The notes below the pieces were generated by a model. It had not been told where the DNA came from. It searched no databases and saw nothing but the letters and a program-made list of their open reading frames with translations. Below are positions 26,219-34,789 of a stretch of 64,000 nucleotides of DNA, piece after piece. Positions within the stretch are counted from its first letter, which is position 1. The number at the start of each line of letters is the position of its first letter. This stretch comes from Streptomyces sp. NBC_01244 (GTDB taxonomy: Bacteria; Actinomycetota; Actinomycetes; Streptomycetales; Streptomycetaceae): positions 6,138,001 through 6,202,000 of the forward strand of contig NZ_CP108488.1 in the NCBI RefSeq assembly GCF_035987325.1, in the 5' to 3' direction. A program made the translations under genes and the position numbers.

Positions 26219-26917
26219 CTAGCGGTCGCCTTCGTCACTCTCGAGCGGGAATAGCCGCCGTTCGTCCATCTCCTTGATCAGATCCTGGAACTCGGACCGG
26301 ATCCAGTCGCGCGTGGCGACCTCTCCCAGGCCCATCCGCAGCGCCGCGATCTCCCGGGTCAGGTACTCGGTGTCGGCCAGCGAGCGTTCGTTCTGCTTGC
26401 GGTCCTGCTCCAGGTTGACCCGGTCCCGGTCGTCCTGGCGGTTCTGCGCCAGCAGGATCAGCGGGGCCGCGTAGGAGGCCTGGAGCGACAGCATCAGGGT
26501 CAGGAAGATGAAGGGGTACTGGTCGAAGCGCACGCTCTGGGGCGCAAAGATGTTCCAGAGCACCCAGATGATGATGACGACGGTCATCCAGACGATGAAC
26601 CGGCCCGTGCCGAGGAACCGCGCGACCCGCTCCGAGAGCCGCCCGAAGGCTTCCGGGTCGTACTCGGGCAGCAGCCTCCGGCGGGCCGGGCGCGGCAGGT
26701 CGAGGCGGGTGCGCGAGCGCGACAGCGCGCTCGATCCCGTCGCCTGGCCGGCCTTCGCCCGCTCGCCGCGCTCGAAAGAGGAACGTTCCGCCCGCTCCGC
26801 GGCCGCCTCCGCCAACCCGTACTCGCGGGCCTGCGCCCGCGCCTGCTCGCGCCGTTCCCGGATCTGCTCCTTGCGCCGCTCGCGCGGCTGCTCGCCGCGC
26901 CCCCGCTCAGTTCCCAC
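26219..26917 (-). CDS. DUF1003 membrane protein
   Basis: A 232-aa protein from GTG 26917, overlapping the end of the MgtE-like gene by 11 nt. The first 90 residues are very basic and helical (RERREQARAQAREYGLAEAA). Two spans follow (FIVWMTVVIIIWVLWNIFAP and FIFLTLMLSLQASYAAPLIL), then the DUF1003 signature LLAQNRQDDRDRVNLEQD and a C-terminal cytoplasmic helix. Function unknown. Its coupling to an MgtE-like protein without a membrane domain suggests the two act together at the membrane. Confidence 0.9.
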   Translation of the reverse strand: MGTERGRGEQPRERRKEQIRERREQARAQAREYGLAEAAAERAERSSFERGERAKAGQATGSSALSRSRTRLDLPRPARRRLLPEYDPEAFGRLSERVARFLGTGRFIVWMTVVIIIWVLWNIFAPQSVRFDQYPFIFLTLMLSLQASYAAPLILLAQNRQDDRDRVNLEQDRKQNERSLADTEYLTREIAALRMGLGEVATRDWIRSEFQDLIKEMDERRLFPLESDEGDR

Positions 26918-28214
26918 GGAGGGCCCCTTCCGCACGCTCGGAATCCTCGGGACCCCCGGGGCCCTCCGAGTGGAAGTCCGTCTCCCGCCAGTCGTCCGGC
27001 AGCAGGTGGTCCAGTACGTCGTCGACGGTGACCGCACCCAGCAGCGAGCCGCTCTCGTCGACGACCGGGACCGCGACCATGTTGTACGCGGCCAGGTAGC
27101 TGGTCACCACCGGCAGCGAGGCGTCCGGCCGCAGCGGCGCCAGCCCCGTGTCCACGATCGAGCTGACCAGGGTGAACGGCGGATCGCGCAGCAGCCGCTG
27201 GAAGTGCACCGTGCCCAGGTACTTGCCCGTGGGGGTCTCGTCCGGCGGCCGGCACACGTACACCTGCGCCGCCAGCGCCGGCGACAGGTCCGACTGCCGT
27301 ACGCGGGCCAGCGCGTCGGCGACCGTAGCGTCGGGCCGCAGCACGATCGGCTCCGTGGTCATCAGACCGCCCGCGGTGTTCTCCTCGTACGACAGCAGGC
27401 GCCGCACGTCGGCGGCGTCGTCCGGCCGCATCAGCGTCAGCAGCCGCTCCTTGTCGTCCTCCGGCAGCTCCGAGAGCAGGTCGGCCGCGTCGTCCGGGTC
27501 CATCGCCTCCAGGACGTCGGCCGCGCGCTCCTCCTTCAGCTTCCCGAGGATCTCCACCTGCTCGTCCTCGGGCAGTTCCTCCATGACGTCCGCGAGCCGG
27601 TCGTCGTCCAGTGCGCTCGCCACCTCGGCACGCCGCTTCGGCGTCAGGTGGTGCAGGACGTTCGCCACGTCCGCGGGGCGCATCTGCTCGAAGGTGGCGA
27701 CCAGGTTCTCGGCGCCCTGCCCGTGCTCCTCCAGCGAGAAGCCGGTCACCGCCGACCACTCCACGGTCAGGGTCTCGCCGCGCCGCCGCAGCGCGCCCGA
27801 CTTGCCCTTCCGTACGAAGATCCGGTCGATCTCCCAGTCGCGGCGGGCCGGCAGCTGCTGGATGGCCACGTCCAGGACGGTGACCTCCTCGTCGTCCGCG
27901 ACCAGGCGCACCCGCCGGTCCAGCAGTTCGCCGAGGATCAGCCGCTCGGTGGGACGCTGCTCGAAGCGCCGCATGTTGACCACGCCGGTGGTGATCACCT
28001 GGCCGGACTCGACGCCCGTCACCCGGGTCATGGGCAGGAAGATCCGCCGACGGCTGACGACCTCGACCACCAGACCGAGCAGCCGGGGCGGCCGCCCGCC
28101 CACGCGCAGCATCGCGACGAGGTCGCGTACCCGGCCCACCTGGTCGCCGTTGGGGTCGAAGACGGGCACACCCGACAGATGCGAGACGAAGATCCGTGGG
28201 GCGCCTGCCGCCAT
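26907..28214 (-). CDS. MgtE N-terminal/CBS-domain protein lacking the transport domain
   Basis: A 435-aa protein from ATG 28214, which has AGGAGG 7 nt upstream. A PRC-barrel-like N-terminus (SHLSGVPVFDPNGDQVGRVR) is followed by the acidic MgtE N superhelix (DVMEELPEDEQVEILGKLKE, AMDPDDAADLLSEL). Two CBS motifs come next, ending AVPVVDESGSLLGAVTVDDV. No membrane segments follow, so it cannot be the full MgtE channel. It is probably a Mg2+- or nucleotide-sensing regulatory protein working with the overlapping DUF1003 gene or with CorA nearby. Confidence 0.9.
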   Translation of the reverse strand: MAAGAPRIFVSHLSGVPVFDPNGDQVGRVRDLVAMLRVGGRPPRLLGLVVEVVSRRRIFLPMTRVTGVESGQVITTGVVNMRRFEQRPTERLILGELLDRRVRLVADDEEVTVLDVAIQQLPARRDWEIDRIFVRKGKSGALRRRGETLTVEWSAVTGFSLEEHGQGAENLVATFEQMRPADVANVLHHLTPKRRAEVASALDDDRLADVMEELPEDEQVEILGKLKEERAADVLEAMDPDDAADLLSELPEDDKERLLTLMRPDDAADVRRLLSYEENTAGGLMTTEPIVLRPDATVADALARVRQSDLSPALAAQVYVCRPPDETPTGKYLGTVHFQRLLRDPPFTLVSSIVDTGLAPLRPDASLPVVTSYLAAYNMVAVPVVDESGSLLGAVTVDDVLDHLLPDDWRETDFHSEGPGGPEDSERAEGALRGN

Positions 28215-28470
28215 CCGAGCGCCTCCTACGAGCTGCGTCATCCGTCGATCACCGGTACTGCCGCCCTCAGGTTAGCCCGTACCGCACGCAACCTCCTGGT
28301 GGGGCCGTCCGCCCGGGCATCCCCCCGGCGTCCCCACGGCGTCCGCGCGGCGCCCCCGCGGCCTCCGTACGCGCGTCCCCACGAGCTGCGCACGGGCGCC
28401 GCGCGGAGGGCCGCGTACGGGCGGGTACGCTGCCAGCTGCTCGCCGACGCAACGAGAGGGGCACCTGCCC

Positions 28471-29265
28471 GTGACCGCCTATTTCCCCGCCCCGCGGCTG
28501 CGCCGGGCCGCCTTCGTCAGTGCCCTCTGCGCGGGCCTGGCCGTCGTCGGCACGGGGTGCGGGGCGGACCCCGACGAGGGGACGAACGGGGTCGGCAAAC
28601 TGTCCGCCGACCAGATCGAGGACAAGGCGAAGACGGCCGTCACCGGGGCCCAGTCGGTCCACCTCTCCGGCACGCTCGTCAGCGGCGGCAAGTCCTTCAC
28701 ACTGGACATGCGGCTCGGGGCGGACGGCGGCTCCGGCGAGGTGAAGTCCCAGGACGACACCACCTTCCAGCTGCTGCGGGTCGGGGAGCAGCTCTACCTC
28801 AAGGCGGGCGCCGCGTTCTGGGGGCAGTCCGAGGCGGCCGGCAAGCTCGGCGACAAGTTCGTGAAGGTGCCCGAGGGCGACCCCTCGTACAAGCAGTTCC
28901 GCGGTTTCACCGACATGCAGGTCATGCTCGACGGGCTGCTCGGGCTCGACGGGAAGCTCACCAAGGGCGAGGACTACACCAAGGTCGGGCCCACCCGGGC
29001 GGTCCAGGTCTCGGCGGACAAGGGCAAGGGCGGCAAGCTGACGGTCTCCCTGGAGGGCACCCCCTACCCGCTCCTCATGGAACGCGCGGGCGGCGCCGGC
29101 CGGGTGACCCTCGCGGAATGGGGCGCGCCGGTCGAGCTGACCGCGCCCGAGCCGGACCAGACGGTGGACTACGGTTCCGAACTGCCCACGACCAAGGAGC
29201 AGGCGGGCGGCACCGGCCAGGGCTCGGGGCAGGGCTCCGGCCAGGGCGCGAACCCGCAGGGCTAA
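28471..29265 (+). CDS. LppX/LprAFG-like lipoprotein
   Basis: A 264-aa protein from GTG 28471. The signal peptide ends in a lipobox (AGLAVVGTGC, Cys about residue 30). The mature part (AVTGAQSVHLSGTLVSGGKS and onward) has the alternating beta pattern of the LppX_LprAFG fold that binds lipids in mycobacteria. The last 20 residues are Gly/Gln repeats (GSGQGSGQG). It is exported and anchored to the outer face of the membrane. It is divergent from the MgtE-like gene. Confidence 0.83.
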   Translation: MTAYFPAPRLRRAAFVSALCAGLAVVGTGCGADPDEGTNGVGKLSADQIEDKAKTAVTGAQSVHLSGTLVSGGKSFTLDMRLGADGGSGEVKSQDDTTFQLLRVGEQLYLKAGAAFWGQSEAAGKLGDKFVKVPEGDPSYKQFRGFTDMQVMLDGLLGLDGKLTKGEDYTKVGPTRAVQVSADKGKGGKLTVSLEGTPYPLLMERAGGAGRVTLAEWGAPVELTAPEPDQTVDYGSELPTTKEQAGGTGQGSGQGSGQGANPQG

Positions 29266-29296
29266 GCCGGCGTAGATCCCCGGCGGGCCGCCAGCC

Positions 29297-29812
29297 CTAG
29301 CGGGTCGCCTTCTTCTTCCGCTTCAGCAGCAGCTTCGGCAGCCCGGCCGGGATGGGCCGGCGGGTCGTCGCCGGGGAGCCCAGCGGAGCCGCCGCCAGCG
29401 AACCCTCGGGGAGGGCGGCCCGGACCGCCTCCGGCTCCAGGCGCAGCAGCCGGCACTCCCGCGCCCAGCGCTCGGTCATCTCGGCGGAGTCGGGCGCGTT
29501 GAGCCGCTTGCCCTTGAGCTCGGCCACCGCGGCCTCCCACGGCTCGCTGCCGGGCACGAGCTCGCGTACGGTCGCCGTCCACGCGACGAGCCGGCCGCCC
29601 TTGTCCTTGCTGCGCACGGTCACCTCGGCCGCCGCCCCGTCCGAGAGCCCCGGGAACGGCTGCTCCCCGGGCCCGTCGCCGAGCACGTGCGCCGCGCCGT
29701 CCACCCAGGCGTGCCACAGGCCGCGGTCGGCCCCGGAGCCGCGGACCCAGATGAGGCCGGACTTCTTGGTGGCCTCCTCGACGAGGGCCAGATCGAGCGC
29801 GCTGAGAGTCAT
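29297..29812 (-). CDS. Conserved hypothetical protein, 171 aa
   Basis: The start taken is ATG 29812; a GTG two codons earlier is possible. No family is recognised with confidence. MTLSALDLALVEEATKKSGL then WVDGAAHVLGDGPGEQPFPG suggest a small split-barrel-like beta fold. The C-terminus is strongly basic (KLLLKRKKKATR), which could contact nucleic acid. No membrane segment. It lies between the lipoprotein (convergent) and corA (same strand, 31 nt upstream). Confidence 0.72.
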   Translation of the reverse strand: MTLSALDLALVEEATKKSGLIWVRGSGADRGLWHAWVDGAAHVLGDGPGEQPFPGLSDGAAAEVTVRSKDKGGRLVAWTATVRELVPGSEPWEAAVAELKGKRLNAPDSAEMTERWARECRLLRLEPEAVRAALPEGSLAAAPLGSPATTRRPIPAGLPKLLLKRKKKATR

Positions 29813-29843
29813 GCGCACAGGGTAGCCAGCGCCTCCCGCACGC

Positions 29844-30968
29844 TCACAGCCAGCCGTGGCGGCGCAGGGCCCGGTGGATGGTGAAGCAGGTCCCGGCGAT
29901 GGCGGCCATCACCATCGGGTAGCCGTAGCGCCACTGGAGCTCCGGCATGTGCTCGAAGTTCATCCCGTACACCCCGCAGATCATCGTGGGCACGGCGATG
30001 ATCGCCGCCCAGGAGGTGATCTTGCGCATGTCCTCGTTCTGCGCGACGGTCGCCTGCGCCAGGTTGGCCTGGAGGATGGAGTTCAGCAGCTCGTCGAAGC
30101 CGACGACCTGCTCGTGCACGCGGGCCAGGTGGTCGGCGACGTCGCGGAAGTACTTTTGGATGTCGGGCTCCACCAGCCGCATCGGGCGCTCGCTGAGCAG
30201 CTCCATGGGACGCAGCAGCGGGGAGACGGCCCGCTTGAACTCCAGCACCTCGCGCTTGAGCTGGTAGATGCGGCCCGCGTCGCCGCCGCGCGCGGCGCCC
30301 TTGGCGGGGGCGGCGAAGACCTCGCTCTCCACCTCGTCGATGTCGTCCTGCACGGCCGCGGCGACAGCGATGTACCCGTCGACCACGTGGTCGGCGAGGG
30401 AGTGCAGGACGGCGGACGGCCCCTTGGCGAGGAGCGCCGGGTCGTCCTGGAGGCGGTGCCGCAGGCCCTTGAGGGAGCCGTGGCCGCCGTGCCGGACGGT
30501 GATGACGAAGTCGGGGCCGGTGAAGCACATCACCTCGCCGGTCTCCACCACCTCGCTGGTGGCGGTGAGTTCGGCGTGCTCGACGTAGTGGATCGTCTTG
30601 AAGACGGTGAAGAGGGTGTCGTCGTAGCGCTCCAGCTTCGGCCGCTGGTGCGCGTGCACCGCGTCCTCCACGGCGAGCGGGTGCAGCCCGAACACGGCGG
30701 CGATCCCCGCGAACTCGGCCTCCGTCGGTTCGTGCAGACCGATCCACGCGAAACCGCCGTCCTCGCGGACCTCGCGCAGCGCCTCACGGGGCGTCAGGCA
30801 GGAGGCCCCCCGCGCACGCACGTCGCGCCGCCCGTCGCGGTAGACGGCGCAGTCGACCACCGCGCTGTTCGCGGACGGGTCGCGGGTGGTGTCGTATCCG
30901 GGCTGGGCCGGGGTGGACCTGCGCAGCGCGGGGCGGACGGCGGCACGGAGGTAGGGCAGCATCGACAT
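29844..30968 (-). CDS. corA: CorA-type magnesium/cobalt transporter
   Basis: A 374-aa protein from ATG 30968, preceded by AAGGAG. The large cytoplasmic funnel includes FAWIGLHEPTEAEFAGIAAV and the long stalk helices. Two C-terminal spans carry the selectivity motif YGMNF (ICGVYGMNFEHMPELQW). Homopentamers of this family conduct Mg2+. The last residues (RRHGWL) lack the usual KKK tail but are basic. The MgtE-like regulator lies 3 kb away, so this neighbourhood may handle magnesium. Confidence 0.94.
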   Translation of the reverse strand: MSMLPYLRAAVRPALRRSTPAQPGYDTTRDPSANSAVVDCAVYRDGRRDVRARGASCLTPREALREVREDGGFAWIGLHEPTEAEFAGIAAVFGLHPLAVEDAVHAHQRPKLERYDDTLFTVFKTIHYVEHAELTATSEVVETGEVMCFTGPDFVITVRHGGHGSLKGLRHRLQDDPALLAKGPSAVLHSLADHVVDGYIAVAAAVQDDIDEVESEVFAAPAKGAARGGDAGRIYQLKREVLEFKRAVSPLLRPMELLSERPMRLVEPDIQKYFRDVADHLARVHEQVVGFDELLNSILQANLAQATVAQNEDMRKITSWAAIIAVPTMICGVYGMNFEHMPELQWRYGYPMVMAAIAGTCFTIHRALRRHGWL

Positions 30969-31385
30969 GGCAGGCTCCTTCGCGCGCACGGCTGCGGACC
31001 GTACGGGTGGGAGGTCCTTCCGGACGGCACGCTCACCCGGTCGGCAGTCCGGGCGGGCAGGCGGAAGGATCAGGACGGGAGGACACAGTTCTTCCGTCGC
31101 TCTTCGACCGATCCGACGTGTCGATTCAAAGACGCGCGGATCAAAGGGGGCGCGGCGCGCCCGTCGGCGAAGTGGAAGAGCGAGAGGTACCGCACGTACT
31201 GTGCGATCGACTTCGATGCACCGCAGCCCCACCTCCTCCGGCCGGTCCCCCGTAGGGGACGTCCTGTCGCCGGGGCACTGAAACTTCTCTTCTGAGAGCG
31301 TCCCCGACCAGCGGTCAACGATATCAGCCGACGGATGGTCAAGAGCCGCTCTTTACCCGGCTGATACGAGTTCTATGCTCGGTCC
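30969..31385. other. Divergent intergenic region, corA / SUFU-domain gene (417 bp)
   Basis: No supported gene. The 100 bp before 31386 are relatively AT-rich and should hold the SUFU-gene promoter. The long corA side could be an untranslated leader. I looked for an M-box or other Mg2+ riboswitch core and did not recognise one. Only a short hairpin (GTCCCC/GGGGAC, 31246-31261) stands out. Confidence 0.5.
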
Positions 31386-31970
31386 ATGGCAGAAATTCTG
31401 GCCCTTGTGGAAGCCCGGCTGCGCGCCGCCCTCGGCGAACCCGATGCCCGCGCCGCCGTCACCTTCCTGGGCACCGACCGTTTCGAAGTCCTCCGCTTCA
31501 CCGAGGGCGAGCTCGTGCGGTACGCGACCCTCGGCATGTCCGCCCAGCCCATGACCGATCCGACGGCGGTGGTCTCCGACCCGGTCCGCGGCCCGCGGGC
31601 GGAGCTCGTCCTGACCGTACGGGGCGGGCTCGCGCCCACCGACAAGCTGCTGCGGCCGCTGGCCGTACTGGCGGCCTCGCCCCAGGTGGAAGGACTCGTC
31701 GTGACGCCCGGCGCCTCGCTGGACGTGGGCGAACCCCTCTGGGACGGGGCGCCGTTCACCTCCGTCCTCGTGGCGGAGCCCGGCGGTCTGGTGGAGGACC
31801 TCGCCCTTGACGACCCCATGGACCCCGTCTCCTTCTTCCCGCTCCTCCCGATGACGGCGAACGAGGCGGCGTGGAAGAGGGTCCACGGCGCCGCCGCCCT
31901 GCAGGAACGCTGGCTCGCGCGCGGCACCGATCTGCGGGACCCTCTGCGTACGGCAGTCGCACTGGACTGA
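31386..31970 (+). CDS. Suppressor-of-fused (SUFU) domain protein
   Basis: A 194-aa cytoplasmic protein matching the SUFU-like family common in Streptomyces (RYATLGMSAQPMTDPTAVVS, RAELVLTVRGG, FTSVLVAEPGGLVEDL). The C-terminal half, VSFFPLLPMTANEAAWKRVH, is the typical conserved end. Bacterial SUFU proteins often act as immunity or binding modules, but no toxin gene is adjacent. Function here is unknown. Confidence 0.85.
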   Translation: MAEILALVEARLRAALGEPDARAAVTFLGTDRFEVLRFTEGELVRYATLGMSAQPMTDPTAVVSDPVRGPRAELVLTVRGGLAPTDKLLRPLAVLAASPQVEGLVVTPGASLDVGEPLWDGAPFTSVLVAEPGGLVEDLALDDPMDPVSFFPLLPMTANEAAWKRVHGAAALQERWLARGTDLRDPLRTAVALD

Positions 31971-32049
31971 GCATCCGGCCGCCGCCCGGCCGCCCGGACG
32001 GGTGAGCGCGTCTTGACGGGGCGCGCGGCGGGGAGGAGCGTGGCTTCTT

Positions 32050-32691
32050 ATGAGGGGCGAACCGAGTTGCCCGAAGTGTGGTGGCCGGGTCAGGGCGCCC
32101 GGTCTTTTCGCCGACTCCTGGCAGTGTGCGGTGCACGGCACCGTCCATCCCCTGCAGCCCGTGATCCCGCCGAGCGTCGAAGGTCTGGGCGTGGTGGTGA
32201 ACCGGGCGCAGGTACCGGTGTGGATGCCCTGGCCGCTGCCCGTCGGCTGGCTGTTCACCGGAGTCGCCTCGGCCGGTGACGACCGCAGCGGCGGCCGGGC
32301 CACCGCCGTGGCCTGCTCGGGTCCCGGCCCGCTCGGCGGCATCGGCGAGCTGCTGCTGATCGCCGAGGAGCTGGGCGTCGGCCTGGGCGCGCGGTTCGCC
32401 GGTCTCGACGCCCCCGACCCCGGCCGCTACATGAACGTCTCCGCTCCGCCGCACGCCAAGGTGGTCGCCGCCGGGCGCCCGACACCCCTCTGGCACGTCA
32501 CCGGCGTCCCCGAGGACCGGGCCGTCTTCGCAGGCGAGGCGCGCGGGCTGTGGCTGTGGGCGATCGTCTGGCCGGAGCAGTCGGGCCTGCTGATGTACGA
32601 CGAACTGGTCCTGACCGACCTGCGCGACGCGGGATCCGAGGTGGAGCTGCTGCCCTGCGGCGCCCTGAGCCCCCGCATTTTGTCCTCTTGA
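32050..32691 (+). CDS. DUF6758-type protein with N-terminal zinc ribbon
   Basis: A 213-aa protein. Residues 7-28 carry a CPKCG...C-x2-H type ribbon (CPKCGGRV then WQCAVHG). The body includes VPVWMPWPLPVGWLFTGVAS and GPLGGIGELLLIAEELGVGL. It resembles the Streptomyces DUF6758 family (recalled). Probably cytoplasmic; function unknown. It lies between the SUFU and PHP genes on the same strand. The following 216 bp hold no recognised gene. Confidence 0.8.
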   Translation: MRGEPSCPKCGGRVRAPGLFADSWQCAVHGTVHPLQPVIPPSVEGLGVVVNRAQVPVWMPWPLPVGWLFTGVASAGDDRSGGRATAVACSGPGPLGGIGELLLIAEELGVGLGARFAGLDAPDPGRYMNVSAPPHAKVVAAGRPTPLWHVTGVPEDRAVFAGEARGLWLWAIVWPEQSGLLMYDELVLTDLRDAGSEVELLPCGALSPRILSS

Positions 32692-32907
32692 CGCGCCGCT
32701 CGCACGGCTCGGCCCTGGCGGGCCTCACCGGCTTCGCGGTGCTGCGCCGGACTCCGTCCGGCGGTCCGGGACGGGGTTGGCCCGGTGGCCCCCGGTGCGG
32801 CAGGGCAGGCGGCCCTCGGCGCGGCCGGTCCGGTGGGGCCCGTACCGGGAAAAGCGGACGGTATCCTGGAGTGTCCCCCGTCCGCGTGTGAACCCTGGAG
32901 TCCGGCT

Positions 32908-33774
32908 GTGCGCATCGATCTGCACGCCCACTCCACGGCCTCGGACGGTACGGACACCCCCGCCGAGCTGGTGCGCAATGCCGCCGGTGCGGGGCTCGAC
33001 GTGGTGGCGCTGACCGACCACGACACCGTCGCCGGGTACCGCGAGGCCATCGCCGCGCTGCCCCAGGGGCTGACCCTGGTCACCGGCGCCGAGCTGAGCT
33101 GCCGTCTCGACGGCATCGGCATGCACATGCTGGCGTACCTCTTCGACCCCGAGGAGCCCGAGCTCTTCCGTGAGCGGGAGCTCGTGCGCGACGACCGCAC
33201 CCCCCGCGCGCAGGCCATGATCGGCAAGCTGCGGGGCCTCGGGGTGGACATCACCTGGGAGCAGGTGGCCCGGATCGCCGGTGAGGGATCCGTGGGGCGC
33301 CCGCACATCGCCGCCGCGCTCGTCGAGCTGGGCGTCGTGCGCACCGTGTCGGACGCGTTCACCGCGGACTGGCTCGCCGACGGCGGCCGCGCGTACGCCG
33401 AGAAGCACGAGCTCGACCCCTTCGATGCGATCCGCCTGGTCAAGGCGGCCGGCGGGGTCACCGTCTTCGCCCACCCCGCCGCCGTCAAGCGCGGCACCTG
33501 CGTGCCCGAGAGCGCGATAGCCGCCCTCGCCTCGGCCGGTCTCGACGGCATCGAGGTCGACCACATGGACCACGACGAGCCCACCCGCGCGCGCCTGCGC
33601 GGCCTGGCCGGCGACCTCGGTCTGCTGACCACCGGATCCAGCGATTACCACGGCAGCCGCAAGACCTGTCGGCTCGGCGAGTACACGACCGACCCCGAGA
33701 TCTACGGCGAGATCACCCGCCGTGCCACCGGGGCGTTCCCGGTCCCCGGCGCCGGTGGACGCGTACGCGGCTGA
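32908..33774 (+). CDS. PHP-domain phosphoesterase (TrpH/YciV type)
   Basis: A 288-aa protein from GTG 32908, with GGAG 8 nt upstream. The metal-binding motifs of the PHP fold appear in order: IDLHAHSTASDGT, ALTDHDT, a His/Glu pair in LVTGAELSCR, FAHPAAV and GSSDYHGS. E. coli YciV removes nucleotides from 5' ends of rRNA precursors and also hydrolyses 3',5'-bisphosphates; a similar role is inferred. Full length and apparently active. Confidence 0.91.
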   Translation: MRIDLHAHSTASDGTDTPAELVRNAAGAGLDVVALTDHDTVAGYREAIAALPQGLTLVTGAELSCRLDGIGMHMLAYLFDPEEPELFRERELVRDDRTPRAQAMIGKLRGLGVDITWEQVARIAGEGSVGRPHIAAALVELGVVRTVSDAFTADWLADGGRAYAEKHELDPFDAIRLVKAAGGVTVFAHPAAVKRGTCVPESAIAALASAGLDGIEVDHMDHDEPTRARLRGLAGDLGLLTTGSSDYHGSRKTCRLGEYTTDPEIYGEITRRATGAFPVPGAGGRVRG

Positions 33775-33842
33775 CCGCTGCCGCCGCCCCTCCCGCCCTC
33801 CCCCCTTTTTTTCGTGACACCCCTCTCCTGCAAGGCATCACT

Positions 33843-34448
33843 GTGCTCGATTTCGCCGTCTTCGGATCCCTCTTTCTCACGCTTTTTGTGATTATGGACC
33901 CTCCGGGGATCACGCCCATCTTCCTCGCGCTGACCTCCGGCCGCCCCGCCAAGGTGCAGCGCCGCATGGCCTGGCAGGCCGTCTGCGTCGCCTTCGGCGT
34001 CATCGCGGTCTTCGGCATCTGCGGCCAGCAGATCCTCGACTACCTGCACGTCTCCGTGCCGGCCCTGATGATCGCGGGCGGGCTGCTGCTCCTGCTCATC
34101 GCGCTCGACCTGCTCACCGGCAAGACCGACGAGCCGAAGCAGACCAAGGACGTGAACGTCGCGCTCGTCCCGCTCGGCATGCCGCTGCTCGCCGGGCCCG
34201 GCGCGATCGTCTCGGTCATCCTGGCCGTGCAGAAGGCCGACGGGGTCACCGGGCAGGTCTCGGTGTGGGCCGCGATCATCGCGATGCACATCGTGCTGTG
34301 GGTGGTGATGCGCTACTCGCTCGTCATCATCCGCGTGATCAAGGACGGTGGCGTGGTCCTCGTGACGCGCCTGGCGGGCATGATGCTGTCCGCGATCGCC
34401 GTCCAGCAGATCATCAACGGCGTGCTCCAGGTGATCCACACCGCGTAG
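33843..34448 (+). CDS. MarC-family integral membrane protein
   Basis: A 201-aa protein from GTG 33843 with six membrane segments. The MarC/NAAT signature IMDPPGITPIFLALT is near residues 17-31, and NVALVPLGMPLLAGPGAI is the second conserved loop. Despite the name, E. coli MarC does not confer multiple resistance; the substrate is unknown, with amino-acid transport proposed for one archaeal member. A strong bidirectional terminator follows. Confidence 0.92.
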   Translation: MLDFAVFGSLFLTLFVIMDPPGITPIFLALTSGRPAKVQRRMAWQAVCVAFGVIAVFGICGQQILDYLHVSVPALMIAGGLLLLLIALDLLTGKTDEPKQTKDVNVALVPLGMPLLAGPGAIVSVILAVQKADGVTGQVSVWAAIIAMHIVLWVVMRYSLVIIRVIKDGGVVLVTRLAGMMLSAIAVQQIINGVLQVIHTA

Positions 34449-34480
34449 TCGATGGATTCGCGCGCCACCCGCCGCGCATG

Positions 34481-34518
34481 CGAACGCCCCCGCACCGGGA
34501 TCGGTGCGGGGGCGTTCG
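34481..34518. terminator. Bidirectional terminator, marC-type gene / 50-aa gene
   Basis: A perfect 17-bp stem (34481-34497 with 34502-34518; arm CGAACGCCCCCGCACCG) with loop GGAT lies between two converging genes. Confidence 0.9.
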
Positions 34519-34536
34519 GCGAATAGGTGGACGCGG

Positions 34537-34689
34537 TCAGTTGGACACGGTCTCAGCCGGTCGGATCAGGATGCGCTGGCCGACGGCCGCGGCCTGCTGC
34601 ACGATCCGGTTGACGGAGGCCGCGTCCACGACGGTGCTGTCCACGGCAGATCCGTCGACGTCGTCCAGGCGCAGAATCTCGAAGCGCAT
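34537..34689 (-). CDS. Small conserved protein, 50 aa
   Basis: ATG 34689 has GGGAG 9 nt upstream. The protein starts MRFEILRLDDVDGSAVDSTV and ends QRILIRPAETVSN. It is mixed and slightly acidic, with an AASVNRIVQQAAAVGQRI helix, no signal peptide and no Cys. Codon use is typical of the genome, and the gene has its own promoter-like AT-rich upstream region and a terminator. I believe similar ORFs occur in other Streptomyces, but function is unknown. Confidence 0.75.
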   Translation of the reverse strand: MRFEILRLDDVDGSAVDSTVVDAASVNRIVQQAAAVGQRILIRPAETVSN

Positions 34690-34789
34690 GGGGCTTCTCC
34701 CTTCGTCAGTGTTCTTCCTTGTACAGGGTTAACGAAGTGTAAGCCGCAAACATTCCCTACGCTAAGGAAATTTTTTCCTTGCCTAAGTA
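34690..34789 (-). promoter_or_regulatory. AT-rich regulatory region upstream of the 50-aa gene
   Basis: This is the most AT-rich 100 bp noticed in the window. It contains AAGGAA-N5-TTCCTT (34764-34780) and a further TTCCTT at 34714-34719, plus GTTAAC. It probably contains the promoter and possibly an operator. An iron-box match was looked for and is poor. Confidence 0.5.

Noticed and set aside
26508..29300. 930-aa plus-strand ORF
   Set aside because: It is antisense to the DUF1003 and MgtE-like genes and runs out of frame through the lipoprotein. No domain is recognisable.
30969..31385. Magnesium riboswitch (M-box) upstream of corA
   Set aside because: No recognisable M-box core or expression-platform hairpin adjoining the start was found. 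The long leader remains unexplained.
34690..34789. Iron box (DmdR/IdeR site) in the AT-rich region
   Set aside because: The best alignment to the 19-bp consensus is only about half matched.
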